This document shows positions 5,250 to 5,768 of a stretch of 5,768 bases of DNA, one piece after another. Source of the stretch: an uncultured bacterium (lineage in GTDB: Bacteria; Actinomycetota; Coriobacteriia; Coriobacteriales; Coriobacteriaceae); the NCBI GenBank assembly GCA_905215765.1, contig CAJMRP010000124.1, positions 1 to 5,768 on the forward strand. The letters run 5' to 3'. A model generated the notes under the pieces. That model was not told where the DNA came from. It saw only the letters and a program-made list of their open reading frames with translations, and did no database searches. A program made the position numbers and the translations under genes. Position 1 is the first letter of the stretch. The number at the start of each line of letters is the position of its first letter.

Positions 5250-5768
5250 TGCAAAAGGCTATCTATACCACCGTCGGGATCGACGAGCTCCTGTCGCATG
5301 TCCAGGCGCTCAAGGGCGTCGGCGCGCGCTTTGTGCAAATGCACGCCGAGCGCAACGTCGACGACGGCACGTATCGCCTGGTCTATACGTTTATCAACGT
5401 TCGTGCTGCTCAGGAGCAGATTGCGCAGGACGGCAGCTATGCGATCGAGAACCTGGTGGTTGAGGGAATTAATCAGTACCAGGAGATTCCGTCCATCAGC
5501 TCGTACTATCCGGCAGTATTCCCGTTTGAAAACGAAGCGCACGACCTGTTTGGTCTTGCCATCACCGATATGCAGATTGACTTTAAGGGCTTTTTCTACC
5601 AGGTCTCGACTGCCGAGCCCATGAGCGTTATCACGCCCGAGGTGAAGGCCGCGGGAGGTCTGGCGATCATCGGCACGGAGCGTCACGAGAGCCGCCGCGT
5701 CGACCGCCAGCTGCGCGGACGTGCCGGACGTCAGGGCGACCCCGGATCGTCGCAGTTATTCGTATCGC
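5249..5768 (+). CDS. echD: EchD (NuoC-like hydrogenase subunit) running in frame into a SecA fragment; open at the window end
   Basis: The frame opens at an ATG with a strong ribosome site and stays open for 173 codons to the edge. Residues 1 to about 133 are a NuoC/EchD-like subunit, a soluble connecting protein that docks with EchC and EchE. The family signature is at 91-102 (FPFENEAHDLFG), preceded by SYYPAV and followed by the DFKGFFYQ strand. Ech-type EchD proteins are short, about 120-140 residues, so the EchD part is nearly complete or lacks only its tail. From about residue 135 the sequence is no longer hydrogenase: GGLAIIGTERHES and QLRGRAGRQGDPGSS are SecA. The true EchD end is therefore missing. 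I place the join between residues 132 and 136. The first part belongs to the ech operon beyond doubt; the hybrid as a whole is probably an artefact and not a functional protein. Confidence 0.8.
   Translation, partial: MQKAIYTTVGIDELLSHVQALKGVGARFVQMHAERNVDDGTYRLVYTFINVRAAQEQIAQDGSYAIENLVVEGINQYQEIPSISSYYPAVFPFENEAHDLFGLAITDMQIDFKGFFYQVSTAEPMSVITPEVKAAGGLAIIGTERHESRRVDRQLRGRAGRQGDPGSSQLFVS
5654..5768 (+). pseudogene. secA: Internal fragment of secA (helicase motif VI region), misplaced
   Basis: The last 115 bases, in frame with echD, encode GGLAIIGTERHESRRVDRQ followed by LRGRAGRQGDPGSSQLFVS. This is among the most conserved stretches of SecA, the ATPase motor of the Sec export pathway. It spans motif VI of the second nucleotide-binding domain (QLRGRAGR), whose arginines contact ATP. 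In a whole SecA it lies near the middle, about residues 480-525 in E. coli numbering. Nothing before it (Walker A, DEAD box, preprotein-binding domain) is present here, so it cannot work alone. VDRQ and FVS, where many bacteria have IDNQ and FYLS, resemble what I recall of Bacteroidota SecA. The gene identity is close to certain; that it truly belongs here is doubtful. Confidence 0.9.

Noticed and set aside
1755..5653. Respiratory complex I (nuo) operon
   Set aside because: The small subunit has hydrogenase-type CxxC, the NuoH-like part has the SHHAHQE pattern, EchD is short, and the order follows echABCD, not nuoA-N.
4937..5686. A 249-codon - strand frame opposite echC and echD
   Set aside because: It is antisense to two well-supported genes and to the SecA fragment across the suspected join, so it cannot be a single real gene.
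5249..5768. A novel EchD-SecA fusion system linking hydrogenase and protein export
   Set aside because: The SecA portion is an internal fragment starting mid-domain, seems of foreign origin and lies at the sequence end; an assembly chimera explains it better.

Overview
The window looks like chromosomal DNA of a high-GC gut anaerobe. The gene styles (an Old Yellow Enzyme-type flavin oxidoreductase and an Ech-type energy-converting hydrogenase operon) and the GC-rich codon use fit a Coriobacteriia member such as Collinsella. That taxon is an inference from style and composition, not from a search. All genes I can support lie on the + strand.

Layout. Bases 1-729 are the C-terminal part of an FAD/NAD(P)H-dependent oxidoreductase, cut by the left edge. 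It is followed by a GC-rich hairpin (746-775) and a strong intrinsic terminator (805-844). Bases 845-1169 are non-coding and much more AT-rich than the rest, with several palindromes and possible promoter elements. Bases 1170-1574 encode a small tandem helix-turn-helix protein of the IS3/IS150 OrfA type with no OrfB partner, closed by an intrinsic terminator (1587-1609). A 145-base gap follows, ending in a cluster of palindromes around a possible -10 element. Next comes a tightly packed operon: a 960-residue EchA-EchB fusion (1755-4637), EchC (4650-5249) and EchD (from 5249). The order A, B, C, D matches the echABCDEF order of Ech hydrogenases, so echE and echF would be expected downstream.

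How the genes work together. Ech couples oxidation of reduced ferredoxin to proton reduction (H2 formation) and to ion translocation. The EchA part is the antiporter-like ion channel, EchB the NuoH-like membrane anchor, EchC the small [4Fe-4S] subunit, and EchD the NuoC-like soluble subunit. The catalytic NiFe subunit (EchE) is not in the window.

The main anomaly is at the right end. The EchD reading frame runs without a stop into about 115 bases that encode an unmistakable piece of SecA, covering helicase motif VI. This is not part of any hydrogenase. The join is near 5642-5656, and the SecA piece has residues and codons that look foreign to the rest, possibly Bacteroidota. Because it is about one short read long and lies at the very end of the sequence, a metagenome assembly chimera is the most likely explanation. 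A real EchD-SecA fusion is unlikely. I see no CRISPR array, tRNA, rRNA or complete mobile element.
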